The notes under the pieces are model-generated. The model saw only the letters and a list, made by a program, of their open reading frames with translations. It ran no database searches and was not told the origin of the DNA. A stretch of 64,000 nt of DNA from Rhizobium lentis. GTDB lineage: Bacteria; Pseudomonadota; Alphaproteobacteria; Rhizobiales; Rhizobiaceae. How positions within the stretch are numbered: position 1 is the stretch's first letter; each line of letters starts with the position of its first letter. Below are positions 43,536-53,223 of this stretch, in pieces. The translations under genes were made by a program, and so were the position numbers. The stretch spans positions 124,001 through 188,000 of the forward strand of contig NZ_CP071457.1 of assembly GCF_017352135.1 (NCBI RefSeq), given 5' to 3'.

Positions 43536-43549
43536 TTGATGCAGATCAA
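43536..43549. promoter_or_regulatory. FNR/FixK box upstream of fixG
   Basis: TTGATGCAGATCAA, perfect TTGAT-N4-ATCAA, 55 bp upstream of the fixG start. It should drive fixGHIS and the following Crp/Fnr gene under low oxygen. Confidence 0.85.
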
Positions 43550-43574
43550 GAAATTGACCTTCTCGAAACAAAAT

Positions 43575-43603
43575 GGCCACGCCCTGGGGTAAAGGGCGTG
43601 GCC
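43575..43603 (-). terminator. Rho-independent terminator of the fixNOQP transcript
   Basis: A perfect 11-bp stem GGCCACGCCCT/AGGGCGTGGCC with a 7-base loop. On the minus strand it is followed by ATTTTGTTT. It lies between the small ORF after fixP and the fixG promoter region, separating the two fix operons. Confidence 0.75.
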
Positions 43604-43655
43604 GGAGGACAGCGGAGGAGAAACGCCGCTGGAACGTCCTCGACAGGAGTTGAAA

Positions 43656-43841
43656 CTACCGGCTTGTCTGCTTGTGATCCTTGAGGCAGATCAAGCTTAC
43701 AATCGAATTGCCGATCTTTGCAGGATCGTCCTGTTCGGCAGGCGGAGGCATCGCCGTGGCGCGTGCCGAAACACGCGACCGGATGGCGGCGCGCGGTGTG
43801 CCGTAGAGACCAAGGATCGGATTGTGGTCGTGGGATGTCAT
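43656..43841 (-). CDS. Small conserved-looking protein encoded directly after fixP
   Basis: 61 residues (MTSHDHNPILGLYGTPRAA...), hydrophilic, no membrane helix, no recognised family. A strong ribosome site (AAGGAGAGATAG) sits right at the fixP stop and the ATG is 10 bp beyond it, so it should be translated as the fifth gene of the fixNOQP transcript. The terminator follows 53 bp after its stop. Its last codons contain an FNR-like sequence (TTGAGGCAGATCAA, 43681-43694). A role linked to cbb3 oxidase is inferred only from position. Confidence 0.6.
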   Translation of the reverse strand: MTSHDHNPILGLYGTPRAAIRSRVSARATAMPPPAEQDDPAKIGNSIVSLICLKDHKQTSR

Positions 43842-43851
43842 CTATCTCTCC

Positions 43852-44715
43852 TTAAGTTCCGCCGCCAAGCGAATGAACGAAAATGGTGAGCTCCTTGACG
43901 GTCGTGTCCCCCAGACGTTCTGCCCAGGCGGGCATGACGCCATGCTTGGGGGAGGCAATCTGGCGAATGATGGCTTCTTCGCCGCGCGCCTTCAGCCAGA
44001 TCGCGTCGGCAAGATCCGGCGCACCCATATCCGCCTTGCCTTTGGCATCCTCGCCGTGACATGCGGCGCAGTTGTCGAGGAAGAGCTGCTTTCCGGCCTC
44101 CGCGAGAGCGGGGTCCGAGGGTGTATTGGTCAGCCCCCAGACGTAAGCGGCGACCTGTCGCATCTGGAAAGGCTCCAGAACATCGGTAAAGGCAGGCATC
44201 TCGGAAGCGTGCGTTTCGACATCCGAGTCGAAGCGGATACCGTGGACGATCGTGGCCTGGATGGCGTCCAGGTCACCGCCCCACAGCCAGTCGTCATCGT
44301 TGAGATTTGGAAAGCCCGGGCCGCCGCTCGCCCCCGAGCCATGACAGGGCGCGCAATTGACTTTGAAGGCCGACGCACCGCCGGCTATGGCAAATTCTCG
44401 AAGGGTAGGATCGGCGTCGATCTCCCGCACTGTCTTTGCAGCGATGAGGTCATGAAACTGTGTCTGGGCCGCTTTGGCATGATCCAGATCCTCCTGCAGC
44501 TCCGCGCGAGTGGAGTAACCGAGATAGCCTTTTGTGGCGGAAGTGATCATCGGGATAGCGGGATATGCTATCGCATAGCCAACCGCCCAGAGAATGGTGG
44601 CGTAGAAGGTCCACACCCACCAGCGGGGCATGGGATTGTTGAGCTCACGGATGCCGTCCCATTCATGTCCGGTCGTTTCGACGCCGCTCAGTTCATCGAT
44701 ATGTTTTTCCGACAT
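43852..44715 (-). CDS. fixP: cbb3 oxidase subunit III, diheme cytochrome c FixP (CcoP)
   Basis: 287 residues. A membrane anchor (RWWVWTFYATILWAVGYAIAYPA) precedes two periplasmic cytochrome c domains with heme sites CAPCH and CAACH. It passes electrons from the bc1 complex to FixO and FixN. The N-terminal DELSGVETTGHEWDGI is typical of CcoP. Only 1 bp separates it from the fixQ stop. Confidence 0.96.
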   Translation of the reverse strand: MSEKHIDELSGVETTGHEWDGIRELNNPMPRWWVWTFYATILWAVGYAIAYPAIPMITSATKGYLGYSTRAELQEDLDHAKAAQTQFHDLIAAKTVREIDADPTLREFAIAGGASAFKVNCAPCHGSGASGGPGFPNLNDDDWLWGGDLDAIQATIVHGIRFDSDVETHASEMPAFTDVLEPFQMRQVAAYVWGLTNTPSDPALAEAGKQLFLDNCAACHGEDAKGKADMGAPDLADAIWLKARGEEAIIRQIASPKHGVMPAWAERLGDTTVKELTIFVHSLGGGT

Positions 44716-44716
44716 C

Positions 44717-44869
44717 TCAATCGTCCTTCAAGGGAATATCGGCGGCCTCTTTCGCCGTCTGCTTGCTGCCTGGGCGAAGGGTGAACACGACCACGCCGAC
44801 GAAGAATGCCGCCATTGCCAAGAGGCCCCAGCTGTCGGCGAAGTGTCTCATTGCAGTGTAGGTTTCCAT
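44717..44869 (-). CDS. fixQ: cbb3 oxidase subunit IV FixQ (CcoQ)
   Basis: 50 residues: METYTAMRHFADSWGLLAMA, one membrane helix (GLLAMAAFFVGVVVFTLRP) and a short charged tail. It stabilises the interaction of FixP with the core complex. GAGGTGATCC precedes the ATG. It is the small gene expected between fixO and fixP. Confidence 0.94.
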   Translation of the reverse strand: METYTAMRHFADSWGLLAMAAFFVGVVVFTLRPGSKQTAKEAADIPLKDD

Positions 44870-44877
44870 GGATCACC

Positions 44878-45612
44878 TCAACGGTAGCCGGCCGCGTCGT
44901 CATAGGTCGAGAAATCGACCAGCGTTCCGAGCATCTGCAGGTAGGAGACGAGCGCGTCCATTTCGGTCAGCCTGGCCGGGTCGCCGTCGAAATCGCCTAC
45001 CTTCGCCTTCGGATAGCGTTCGAGCAGGGCCGTCGTGTCCGCATTCGGATCGGCCTGAGCCCTCATGTCGGCCTCCGCATTCGCCAGCATGTCGTCGCTG
45101 TAGGGCACGCCGACGTCCTCGTTGGCTTTGAGGTCCATTCCGACATCCTTGACCGTCACTTCCCGCTCGTTGAGGAAGGCGTAGCCCGGCATGATCGATT
45201 CCGGCACCACGGCGCGCGGATTTGCGAGATGCTGGACATGCCATTCGTTCGAGTAACGTCCGCCGACACGGGCGAGATCCGGCCCGGTCCGTTTGGATCC
45301 CCACTGGAAGGGGTGGTCGTACATGGATTCTGCGGCCAGTGAATAATGGCCGTAGCGTTCGACTTCATCACGGAAAGGCCTGATCATCTGGCTATGGCAG
45401 AGATAGCAGCCTTCACGGATGTAGACGTTGCGTCCTGCGAGCTCCAGCGGCGTGTAAGGACGCATTCCTTCCACTTTTTCGATCGTATTCTGCAGGTAGA
45501 ACAGCGGTGCGATTTCAACGATGCCGCCGACGCTGACGACGAGCAGCGAGCCGACCAGAAGAAGCGTCGCGTTCTTCTCGAGGATCTTATGTTTATCAAG
45601 TATCGATGCCAT
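44878..45612 (-). CDS. fixO: cbb3 oxidase subunit II, monoheme cytochrome c FixO (CcoO)
   Basis: 244 residues. One N-terminal membrane helix ([20 protein letters not shown]) and a periplasmic cytochrome c domain with heme site CYLCH ([14 protein letters not shown]), followed by the conserved [12 protein letters not shown]. Met ligand region near [10 protein letters not shown]. It receives electrons from FixP and passes them to FixN. Ribosome site GAGGTGAG. It lies 8 bp after fixN. Confidence 0.96.
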   Translation of the reverse strand: MASILDKHKILEKNATLLLVGSLLVVSVGGIVEIAPLFYLQNTIEKVEGMRPYTPLELAGRNVYIREGCYLCHSQMIRPFRDEVERYGHYSLAAESMYDHPFQWGSKRTGPDLARVGGRYSNEWHVQHLANPRAVVPESIMPGYAFLNEREVTVKDVGMDLKANEDVGVPYSDDMLANAEADMRAQADPNADTTALLERYPKAKVGDFDGDPARLTEMDALVSYLQMLGTLVDFSTYDDAAGYR

Positions 45613-45620
45613 GTCTCACC

Positions 45621-47243
45621 TCATTCGGCAGGCTGTGCCTGGGGCACGAAAGTGGTCGGGATTGCTGCTTCGTCGCGCTGGCGGCCGCGGATCGTCATGA
45701 ACACGTTCCAGGCCATGACGAGGCCGCCCGCCAGATAAAGCGTTCCGCCGACAGCGCGCAGCACGTAGTAGGGGATCATCGCCGCGACCGTCTCTGCGAA
45801 GGAGTAGACGAGGAAGCCCTGGGAACTGTATTCGCGCCACATCAGACCCTGCTGGATGCCGGCAACCCAGAGCACGGCGGCGTAGACCACGATCCCGAGG
45901 GTCGCTAGCCAGAAGTGCCAGTTGACCATCCGCAGGCTGTAGAGGCGTTCGCGTCCCCACAGTTTCGGTGTCAGGTAATAAATCGCCCCGAAGGTGATCA
46001 TCCCGACCCAGCCGAGCGCGCCGGAATGCACGTGGCCGATCGTCCATTCGGTATAATGGCTGAGCGAATTGACGGTCTTGACCGACATCATCGGGCCCTC
46101 GAAGGTCGACATGCCGTAAAAGGCGATGGCGACGATCATCATCCGGATGATTGGGTCGGTGCGGATCTTGTCCCAGGCGCCCGAAAGGGTCATCAGGCCG
46201 TTGATCATGCCGCCCCAGGATGGCATCCAGAGCATGACCGAGAAAACCATGCCGAGCGTCTGGGCCCAGTCGGGCAGCGCCGTGTAATGCAGATGGTGCG
46301 GACCGGCCCAGATATACATGAAAATCAGGGCCCAGAAATGGATGATCGAAAGCCGGTACGAATAGACCGGCCGGTTGGCCTGCTTCGGCACGAAATAGTA
46401 CATCATGCCGAGGAAGCCGGCGGTGAGGAAAAAGCCGACGGCGTTGTGGCCATACCACCATTGCGTCAGCGCGTCCTGGACGCCCGAGAAGAGAGAATAG
46501 CTCTTGGAGCCGAGAAACGAGGCCGGAACCGCAAGGTTGTTGACCACGTGCAGCATCGCGATGGTGACGATGAAGCCGAGATAGAACCAATTCGCGACGT
46601 AGATATGCGGTTCATTGCGCTTCAGGATCGTTCCGAGATAGACGGCGAGATAGGCGACCCAGACGATGGTCAGCCACAGGTCGACATACCATTCGGGCTC
46701 GGCATATTCACGGGCTTGGGTGATGCCGAGCACGTAGCCCGTCGCCGCCATGACGATGAAGAGTTGGTAGCCCCAGAAGACGAACCAGGCGAGGCTACCG
46801 CCGAAGAGCCGCGCGCGACAGGTGCGCTGCACCACGTAAAAGGACGTCATGATGAGCGCGTTGCCGCCGAAGGCAAAGATGACCGCCGAGGTGTGGATGG
46901 GCCGCAACCTCCCGAAATTGAGATAGGGCGCGATGTTGAGGTCGGGAAAGGCCAGCTGCAGCGCGATGACCACACCGACGAGGAAGCCGACGACGCCCCA
47001 GAAGACCGTGGCGATCAGTCCGTAACGGATCACCTCGTCGAAATAGCCCGATAGGTCGGCTTTCCGCCGTTGGTCCGCCGGTGCGAAGTCGACCTGCCTG
47101 ACGAGGAGCAGGGTCCCGGCGACGAGGCAGAAGCTGAGTATGCCCATATGGACCGCAAAGAGATGATCGTGTGCGAATGCGGCTCCGAGCAGCGCTAGAA
47201 ACGCCGCGACGGCGAGCATCATCGTTTCTGTCGTGTAATTCAT
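45621..47243 (-). CDS. fixN: cbb3-type cytochrome c oxidase catalytic subunit I FixN (CcoN)
   Basis: 540 residues with about twelve membrane helices, the heme b/b3-CuB subunit that reduces oxygen at very low concentration. Recognisable segments include [25 protein letters not shown], which holds CuB ligand His, [25 protein letters not shown] with the HH pair, and [19 protein letters not shown] with the low- and high-spin heme ligands. It leads the fixNOQP operon and has a perfect FNR box 89 bp upstream. Confidence 0.97.
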   Translation of the reverse strand: MNYTTETMMLAVAAFLALLGAAFAHDHLFAVHMGILSFCLVAGTLLLVRQVDFAPADQRRKADLSGYFDEVIRYGLIATVFWGVVGFLVGVVIALQLAFPDLNIAPYLNFGRLRPIHTSAVIFAFGGNALIMTSFYVVQRTCRARLFGGSLAWFVFWGYQLFIVMAATGYVLGITQAREYAEPEWYVDLWLTIVWVAYLAVYLGTILKRNEPHIYVANWFYLGFIVTIAMLHVVNNLAVPASFLGSKSYSLFSGVQDALTQWWYGHNAVGFFLTAGFLGMMYYFVPKQANRPVYSYRLSIIHFWALIFMYIWAGPHHLHYTALPDWAQTLGMVFSVMLWMPSWGGMINGLMTLSGAWDKIRTDPIIRMMIVAIAFYGMSTFEGPMMSVKTVNSLSHYTEWTIGHVHSGALGWVGMITFGAIYYLTPKLWGRERLYSLRMVNWHFWLATLGIVVYAAVLWVAGIQQGLMWREYSSQGFLVYSFAETVAAMIPYYVLRAVGGTLYLAGGLVMAWNVFMTIRGRQRDEAAIPTTFVPQAQPAE

Positions 47244-47331
47244 GATGTCGTCCCCAGTGCAAAGACGACCGCGACGCGGCCAGCTTTTTCTTACTTCGAG
47301 GCAGGACTGTCACGAAGGGGGCGATAGCTCC

Positions 47332-47345
47332 TTGATCTACATCAA
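47332..47345. promoter_or_regulatory. FNR/FixK box upstream of fixN
   Basis: TTGATCTACATCAA, perfect palindrome, 89 bp before fixN (minus) and 134 bp before fixK (plus). It can serve fixNOQP and might also allow FixK feedback on its own gene. Confidence 0.85.
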
Positions 47346-47378
47346 CATGGGACGCCCATGCGCGGATGAACCGTCGCT

Positions 47379-47394
47379 GTTACACACTGTTACA
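47379..47394 (+). promoter_or_regulatory. Candidate K-box (FxkR-binding site) upstream of fixK
   Basis: Direct repeat GTTACA-CACT-GTTACA, 85 bp upstream of the fixK start. It equals the GTTACA-N4-GTTACA motif that I recall being described for FxkR control of fixK in R. etli. An fxkR-like gene is present at 53.2 kb. Confidence 0.7.
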
Positions 47395-47478
47395 TTCTTT
47401 CACCCTTTGGCACCGTCCGCTCATCCCCCTGTGACGCAGCAGCTTTCTACTGCGCCCACTGCCACGAGGGACACGACG

Positions 47479-48210
47479 ATGCTGATGCAGAACAACCACG
47501 CGTTCGAAAATGCCGAGAAAACGGTAGAAGCAATTGCTGCCGGCCAATCGCTTTCTTCGCTCTTCCTGAGCTCGGCGGCGGAGCCCGTCGCAGCCGGCAA
47601 GGCGATTTGCTGGGAGGGCGACCAGGCGAAACATCTCTTCCAGGTGGAAGAAGGCGTCGTTCGCCTGCATCGCATCATCGGCGAGGGCCGCCGGGTCATC
47701 ACCGCCTTTCATTTCGCCGGCGATCTCATCGGCGCCTCGTTGCAGAACGACTTCATTTTCACGGCGGAGGCCGTGACCGAATGCAAGATCCGGCGCATGT
47801 CGCGCAAGAGCTTTCACGAAGAAGTCGCCCGCTCCGAAGCGCTCGTCCCGGCCTATATCTCCTTGCTTTGCCAGGAGGCGGCCGCCGCGCATGAACAGAT
47901 GGTGCTGTTGTCGAAGAAGAATGCCGAGGAGCGCCTCTGCAGCTTCATCGTCAAGCTTGCGTCCCGCCGCAACCTGCGGCCGCGCCAAGGCCTGGTGCGC
48001 GTTCCCATGAACCGCCAGGACATTGCGGATCATCTCGGCCTCACCATCGAGACCGTGTCCCGCACGATCACCAAACTGGCGTCGCGCAACGTCGTCATCC
48101 CCGAGGGCAGGCACGACTTGCGGATCGTCAATCTCGCCCGGCTGGTGCAGCTATCCGGCGACGCTGATGATTTTTCTGAGGATTCCTGTCATAGGGTCAA
48201 GCTGCACTGA
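47479..48210 (+). CDS. fixK: Crp/Fnr-family transcription activator FixK
   Basis: 243 residues. Cyclic-nucleotide-like sensor domain (AAGKAICWEGDQAKHLFQVEEG, RVITAFHFAGDLIG), dimerisation helix and a helix-turn-helix with RQDIADHLGLTIETVSRTITKL. The E-x2-SR recognition residues fit the TTGAT-N4-ATCAA box. There is no FNR-type cysteine cluster, as expected for FixK, so it needs upstream control through FixL. The ATG at 47479 has GAGGG upstream; a longer frame from 47242 would run through the promoter elements. Its stop overlaps the hybrid fixL start (TGATG). Confidence 0.9.
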   Translation: MLMQNNHAFENAEKTVEAIAAGQSLSSLFLSSAAEPVAAGKAICWEGDQAKHLFQVEEGVVRLHRIIGEGRRVITAFHFAGDLIGASLQNDFIFTAEAVTECKIRRMSRKSFHEEVARSEALVPAYISLLCQEAAAAHEQMVLLSKKNAEERLCSFIVKLASRRNLRPRQGLVRVPMNRQDIADHLGLTIETVSRTITKLASRNVVIPEGRHDLRIVNLARLVQLSGDADDFSEDSCHRVKLH

Positions 48211-50162
48211 TGCAACAAGCCGCAGGGTCAACATTCATGCCTCACCGTCTCGTGTCACCGAGAACCGCATCGCCGCAGGAGCTGGATGCCATGGTGCACG
48301 TGCTCGACGGAGCAGATATCGTGGTTCATCGTTTCGACGGAACGATCACGCACTGGTCCATCGGCTGCGAGAACATGTATGGTTGGGCACGAGAGGAAGC
48401 CGTCGGCGAGAAGGTCCACGAACTTCTGGCGACGAAGTTTCCCGACCCGGCGGAAAACATCCGCGACCAGCTGAAATCGCGCGGCTTCTGGCAGGGCGAA
48501 ATCATTCATCGCCATAAGAGCGGGCACGAGATCCATGTCGCATCCCGCTGCGTGCTGGTCAGCCTGCCGGACGGCGAGCTTACCGTCATACAGACAAACA
48601 GCGATGTCAGCGCCCTGAGGCGGGCTCAGGAGGCGGTCAAGTCGCGGGAGGCGCATCTTAGTTCAATCCTCGAAACGGTACCTGATGCTATGGTGGTGAT
48701 CGACCACAAGGGAACCGTGCTGTCGTTCAGCAAGGCTGCCGAAAAGCTGTTCGGAATGCCAGCGGATCAGATCTGCGGCCGTAACGTCAGCAACCTGATG
48801 CCGACTCCCTACCGTGAGGCGCATGACGGCTATATCGACCATTATATCGAAACTGGCGAGAAGCGCATTATCGGCTACGGGCGCGTGGTAACCGGACAGC
48901 GGGCCGACGGCTCACAATTCCCCATGGAACTGCACGTTGGAGAGGCGACGGCCAACGGCGAGCGGATTTTCACCGGTTTTGTCCGCGACTTGACGAGCCG
49001 CTTCAGGATCGAGGAGGATCTTCGCCAGGCGCAGAAGATGGAGGCGATCGGACAGCTGACCGGAGGCCTTGCGCATGACTTCAATAATCTCCTGACCGTC
49101 ATCAGCGGCAACCTCGAAATGATCGAGGACAAGCTGCCGCCCGGCAGTCTTCGCGACATTCTCAAGGAAGCCCAGTCCGCCGCGCAGGACGGAGCGATTC
49201 TGACCGGGCAGTTGCTGGCCTTCGGCCGCCGGCAGCCGCTGAACCCCAAGCATGCCGATCTCGGTCAGCTCGTGAGCGGCTTTTCGGATCTGCTGCGGCG
49301 GACGCTCGGCGAAGATATCAAGCTGTCGACCGTCATTGACGGGTCGGGCCTCGACGTGCTCGTCGACAGCTCACAGCTCCAGAACGCCATTCTGAACATC
49401 GCCCTCAACGCAAGGGACGCGATGCCGAGGGGCGGCAGTCTTACGACGACGATCTCGCGCGTCCATCTCGACGCAGATTATGCCAAGATGTACCCAGAGG
49501 TGCGCAGCGGCAACTTCGTTCTTATTGCCATGACGGATACCGGCACGGGCATGAGCGAGGAGGTCAGGAAGCGTGCGATCGAACCCTTTTTCACGACCAA
49601 GGAAGTCGGCTCGGGCACGGGTCTCGGGCTCAGTATGGTCTATGGCTTCGTCAAGCAGTCGGGCGGACATCTCCAGCTTTACAGCGAGGTGGATCGCGGC
49701 ACGACAGTCAGGATATATCTGCCTGCGGTCAACGGGGCGAAGCCCAGAGAGCCGGCGCCGGATCATGACAGCGGAGAGAGCCAGCTGCCGAGCGGTGACG
49801 AAACGGTGCTGGTCGTGGAGGATGACGCCCGCGTCCGCCGCGTGGCCGTCGCCAGGCTCGGGTCAATGGGCTACACGGTGCGTGAAGCCGAAAATGGCCA
49901 CCGCGCACTCGAACTCCTGCGGGAAAACGCCGACGTCGCCCTCCTATTCACCGATATCGTCATGCCGGGCGGGATCACCGGTGACGAACTCGCACGGGAA
50001 GTGCGCGTTATGCAGCCCGACATCGCGGTTCTGTTCACGTCGGGATATTCCGAGCCGGGTCTTGCGGAAAAAGGCACGGTTCCCGGCGCACAGTGGCTGC
50101 GCAAGCCCTATACCGCCAAAGAGCTGGCCTTGAAGATCCGCGAGCTTCTCGACGCGAAGTGA
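48210..50162 (+). CDS. fixL: Hybrid oxygen-sensing histidine kinase FixL with C-terminal receiver
   Basis: 650 residues. First PAS domain about 25-135. The second PAS (about 150-265) is the FixL heme type, with proximal His205 in YREAHDGYI and the conserved Arg in [10 protein letters not shown]. The HisKA domain has His289 in [11 protein letters not shown], followed by an ATPase domain with [15 protein letters not shown]-terminal receiver has the phospho-acceptor Asp in [10 protein letters not shown]. Unlike the classic FixL of Sinorhizobium it has no transmembrane helices and carries its own receiver, as in the hFixL of R. etli. Directly coupled to fixK. It probably signals low oxygen to the FxkR-like regulator at 53.2 kb. 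Confidence 0.9.
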   Translation: MQQAAGSTFMPHRLVSPRTASPQELDAMVHVLDGADIVVHRFDGTITHWSIGCENMYGWAREEAVGEKVHELLATKFPDPAENIRDQLKSRGFWQGEIIHRHKSGHEIHVASRCVLVSLPDGELTVIQTNSDVSALRRAQEAVKSREAHLSSILETVPDAMVVIDHKGTVLSFSKAAEKLFGMPADQICGRNVSNLMPTPYREAHDGYIDHYIETGEKRIIGYGRVVTGQRADGSQFPMELHVGEATANGERIFTGFVRDLTSRFRIEEDLRQAQKMEAIGQLTGGLAHDFNNLLTVISGNLEMIEDKLPPGSLRDILKEAQSAAQDGAILTGQLLAFGRRQPLNPKHADLGQLVSGFSDLLRRTLGEDIKLSTVIDGSGLDVLVDSSQLQNAILNIALNARDAMPRGGSLTTTISRVHLDADYAKMYPEVRSGNFVLIAMTDTGTGMSEEVRKRAIEPFFTTKEVGSGTGLGLSMVYGFVKQSGGHLQLYSEVDRGTTVRIYLPAVNGAKPREPAPDHDSGESQLPSGDETVLVVEDDARVRRVAVARLGSMGYTVREAENGHRALELLRENADVALLFTDIVMPGGITGDELAREVRVMQPDIAVLFTSGYSEPGLAEKGTVPGAQWLRKPYTAKELALKIRELLDAK

Positions 50163-50333
50163 ACGCCTCCCGTTCATGCTGATCGCCCGACCCTTCACCG
50201 GTAGGCTCCGGCAGGTCGCGCGCCATTTGACACCCGGCAACTGGCGCAGCATCGCTTGTTCGAGCAAGGCAAGCGCATTCCTGGCATGGTGCCTGACAAA
50301 CTGCCAACCTGATCGCGGGCTTTTTTCCTGAGT

Positions 50334-50347
50334 TTGACGGGGGTCAA
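50334..50347. promoter_or_regulatory. FNR/FixK-like box upstream of pseudoazurin
   Basis: TTGACGGGGGTCAA, a palindrome with TTGAC/GTCAA half-sites, 72 bp upstream of the pseudoazurin start. Weaker than the perfect boxes but well placed. Nothing else is recognised in the 257-bp gap after fixL. Confidence 0.6.
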
Positions 50348-50419
50348 AGAGCACGGCTCAGCATCTCTTAAAACATGTTCCTTGGGGCTGATCGAGCCTC
50401 GCAGAACAGGAGATTGCAC

Positions 50420-50863
50420 ATGCGTTTGAAATTCGGTCTGATCGCTGCAGCGGCAGCCTTGGTTGCCTCGGCAGCCCCCTTGATGGCCGCCGACCACCAG
50501 GTTCAGATGCTTAACAAGGGCACGGACGGCGCAATGGTGTTCGAGCCCGGCTTCTTGAAGATCGCCCCCGGCGACACTGTCACCTTCATCCCTACCGATA
50601 AGAGCCACAACGTCGAGACCTTCAAGGGCCTCATTCCGGATGGCGTCGCCGAATTCAAATCCAAGCCGAACGAACAGTATCAGGCGAAATTCGATGTTGC
50701 CGGCGCCTATGTCCTGAAATGCACGCCGCATGTCGGCATGGGCATGGTCGCCTTGATCCAGGTCGGCGACAGCCCGGCCAATCTCGAAGCCATCAAGACG
50801 GCAAAGGTGCCGAACTTGGTACGCAAGCGGCTCGACGCCGATCTTGCCCATCTCACCCAGTAA
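50420..50863 (+). CDS. Pseudoazurin, periplasmic blue copper electron carrier
   Basis: 147 residues with a signal peptide ([22 protein letters not shown]). The type 1 copper ligands are His63, Cys101, His104 and Met109 (in KSHNVET and [11 protein letters not shown]), with the spacing of known pseudoazurins. It carries electrons from the bc1 complex to terminal reductases such as the cbb3 oxidase or a nitrite reductase. AGGAG precedes the ATG. An FNR-like box lies upstream, and the gene follows fixK-fixL. Confidence 0.93.
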   Translation: MRLKFGLIAAAAALVASAAPLMAADHQVQMLNKGTDGAMVFEPGFLKIAPGDTVTFIPTDKSHNVETFKGLIPDGVAEFKSKPNEQYQAKFDVAGAYVLKCTPHVGMGMVALIQVGDSPANLEAIKTAKVPNLVRKRLDADLAHLTQ

Positions 50864-51100
50864 TCAATGACCGGTACGGATGGCCGCACTCGCGCGCCAT
50901 CCCGCACGATGGAGAAACCGCATTGCCTTCGCCGGCGGTGAACCATGGCTTCCGTCGCCCGCTGCAATTCGTCATGTTCAATAGATCACCTTTGTGGGAC
51001 CGGGCGGCGATCTCTATTGCCGTGACAGGCGCGAAGACGGTGCTGGCGCAGGCTGCCCGGGATCTATGAACCTGAACGCCTGAAGGGCATGAACAAACAG

Positions 51101-51129
51101 GCCGGAGTGGCTGGATCGGCACCTCCGGC
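51101..51129 (-). terminator. Probable terminator of hemN
   Basis: Stem GCCGGAG/CTCCGGC, extendable with a bulge, 17 bp downstream of the hemN stop on the minus strand and followed by CTGTTTGTTC. The rest of the 280-bp convergent gap between pseudoazurin and hemN shows no clear gene. Confidence 0.45.
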
Positions 51130-51145
51130 CAGACTCTGATGCAGG

Positions 51146-52501
51146 TCAGGCGGCCTTGCTGTGCGTGCGTCCGTGCGAGCCGAAATAAGCGTCGAATGCC
51201 GCCGCGACGGCACGGACCATGAAGCGTGCGTCCCGGGATACGACGATCCGCTCGCCGATCATTGTCACGACGCCGTCGGCCATCAGCTCACCGAGACGGC
51301 CGTTGCGCTCGACAAGGAAGCCGGTGTCGAAACCCGTTCCGCTGCTCACACTTCCCAGGTCGACCTCGAAATCGCACATCAGCCTTTCGATGATCCTGGC
51401 CCGAAGCTTGTCCTCTTCGCTGAGAAGATAGCCTTTGGCGGTGGGCAGGACGCCAGAGGCAATCCGCTCGGCGTAGAGACCCAGAGGCACGTGGTTCTGC
51501 ATATAGCCGCTCGGTAGCCGGCCGATCGCGGAAGCGCCGAGGCCGATGAGATTATCGCAGTCATCCGTGCTGTAGCCCTGGAAGTTTCGTCTCATCGTGC
51601 CGTTGCGCGCGGCGCGCGCTAGCTGATCCTCCGGCAAGGCAAAGTGGTCGAGCCCGATACGCACATATCCGGCGTGCTGAAGCTCCTGGGCGATGGCTTC
51701 CGCCTGCTCGTTGCGCTGTTTCGCGTCTGGCAGCGATGCTTCGTCGATGAGACGTTGATGCTTCTTGAAGGAGGGTATGTGGGCGTAACCGAAAACGGCG
51801 AAACGTTCGGGACGCAGCTCCGCGGCCAGGCGAACTGTTTCCACGCAGGATCGGACAGTCTGCTTCGGCAGTCCATAGATCAGATCGAAATTGATGCTTG
51901 TCACGCCTGCCGAGCGCAGTCCGGTGAGCGCCATTTCCGTCTGCTCGAAGGACTGCAGCCGATTGATGGCCGCCTGCACGACCGGATCAAAGCTCTGGAC
52001 ACCAAGGCTCGCGCGATCCACACCGTTTTCGCAGAGCGCATCGATCATAGGGGCGGCCAATGTGCGCGGGTCGATCTCGATTGCGACGCTGGCATCCGCT
52101 TCGAAGGCGAAGGCGCTCCGGAGCTTTGCCATCAGAGCGGAGAATTCCTGCGGTTTCATGATTGTCGGCGTGCCGCCGCCCAAGTGCACGTTCCTGACGG
52201 GCACGTCGTTGCCGGCGGCAAAGGAGACGAGCTCGATCTCCTGGCTCATCACATCCAGATATTCGACGACCGGAGCATCCTGCCGGGTGATGGTCGTGTG
52301 ACAGCCGCAGTACCAGCACATCGAACGGCAGTAAGGTAGGTGGAGATAGACCGAGACTGGGCCGGCCTCTCCGATTTCAGCAAGGCCGGCGGCATATTCA
52401 TCCGGTCCGACGGCTGGTGAAAAAGCCGGCGCCGTCGGGTAACTCGTGTAACGCGGAAGCCGTGCATCGCCGTATTTGGCGACAAGATCGTCGGGCATCA
52501 T
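51146..52501 (-). CDS. hemN: Oxygen-independent coproporphyrinogen III dehydrogenase HemN
   Basis: 451-residue radical SAM enzyme converting coproporphyrinogen III to protoporphyrinogen IX without oxygen, needed for heme synthesis in microaerobic cells or bacteroids. The 4Fe-4S/SAM site is Cys58, Cys62 and Cys65 in YCRSMCWYCGCHT, followed by VHLGGGTPT. The ATG at 52501 has GGA six to seven bases upstream. The frame stays open a further 37 codons to 52612, inside the presumed leader. An FNR box lies 175 bp upstream. Typical length for HemN. Confidence 0.95.
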   Translation of the reverse strand: MMPDDLVAKYGDARLPRYTSYPTAPAFSPAVGPDEYAAGLAEIGEAGPVSVYLHLPYCRSMCWYCGCHTTITRQDAPVVEYLDVMSQEIELVSFAAGNDVPVRNVHLGGGTPTIMKPQEFSALMAKLRSAFAFEADASVAIEIDPRTLAAPMIDALCENGVDRASLGVQSFDPVVQAAINRLQSFEQTEMALTGLRSAGVTSINFDLIYGLPKQTVRSCVETVRLAAELRPERFAVFGYAHIPSFKKHQRLIDEASLPDAKQRNEQAEAIAQELQHAGYVRIGLDHFALPEDQLARAARNGTMRRNFQGYSTDDCDNLIGLGASAIGRLPSGYMQNHVPLGLYAERIASGVLPTAKGYLLSEEDKLRARIIERLMCDFEVDLGSVSSGTGFDTGFLVERNGRLGELMADGVVTMIGERIVVSRDARFMVRAVAAAFDAYFGSHGRTHSKAA

Positions 52502-52675
52502 CACATTTCCTTTCAAAAAGCAGGATGCTTTATGCCCACGGGCCGCGCGGTCTTCCTTGTTCCAAATCAATGATGATGTCGTCGCCGCGAAATCATCGAG
52601 ATATTTGTCCATTGCCTTGAAGCCGTCGCGGGCGGTCCCGGCGCAGTTGTTCGGTGCCGTCCCCGTCCTTTCGAC

Positions 52676-52689
52676 TTGATCGAGGTCAA
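52676..52689. promoter_or_regulatory. FNR/FixK box between hemN and the DUF1488-like gene
   Basis: TTGATCGAGGTCAA, one change from consensus, 175 bp from the hemN start and 79 bp from the divergent small gene. It could activate either or both. Confidence 0.75.
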
Positions 52690-52767
52690 AGCGTCTTTTG
52701 ACCGGCGTCGTAACCTGGAGAAACTAGAATAGGCCGCAGCGACGAAGCGATGATCCGGAGCGATGGA

Positions 52768-53100
52768 ATGCCATATGAAATCGTCACAGCCAGTCTCGAC
52801 GCGAAAGACAAGTCAGGGCGCCTCGATGTGCGGTTCGGGCCAGATCTCAAGACTGTCATCGTGTCGCGGCGGGCATTGCTGTCGGTGGCATCGCCGCCGC
52901 GGGCAACCGAATTCCGTCTTGTTCAATACGCCGACACTTTCTGCCAGATAGCCGCGCGCCGCCTTGCCTCCACGAGCGCAAACACGGTTCGGATCACAGC
53001 GAACGATGTCCGTGGATGGCTCTGCGCATGGCAGTCCTCGCCCGCCCCCATCCAGATGCAGACGAAAAGCCAACGGCTGCACGACGTCAGACCCGCGTAA
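52768..53100 (+). CDS. Small protein, possibly DUF1488-like
   Basis: 110 residues. The pattern (RLDVRFGPDLKTVIVSRRALL, then FRLVQYADTFCQIAARRL and VRITANDVRG) resembles DUF1488 proteins, which have an edge strand, a helix with aromatic residues and a closing tDf/nDv motif; the match is from memory and weak. The ATG at 52768 has GGAG seven bases upstream; an ATG at 52750 is less well placed. It runs divergent from hemN across an FNR box and precedes the fxkR-like gene. Cytoplasmic, function unknown. Confidence 0.45.
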   Translation: MPYEIVTASLDAKDKSGRLDVRFGPDLKTVIVSRRALLSVASPPRATEFRLVQYADTFCQIAARRLASTSANTVRITANDVRGWLCAWQSSPAPIQMQTKSQRLHDVRPA

Positions 53101-53223
53101 TTCTGAGGTTGCGGCTTCCGATGAGGACAACGACCGCCGGCTGGTGACACCAGCTTGAGGGGCATGTTAAAGACGTTGCCATTGAATACGATCTGTAACG
53201 AGCAACGGCTTGGCGGATGGACG

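Noticed and set aside
50976..51069. A 30-residue plus-strand frame (MFNRSPLWDRAAISIAV...) after pseudoazurin
   Set aside because: No ribosome site and no recognisable family; probably chance or a gene remnant too short to name.
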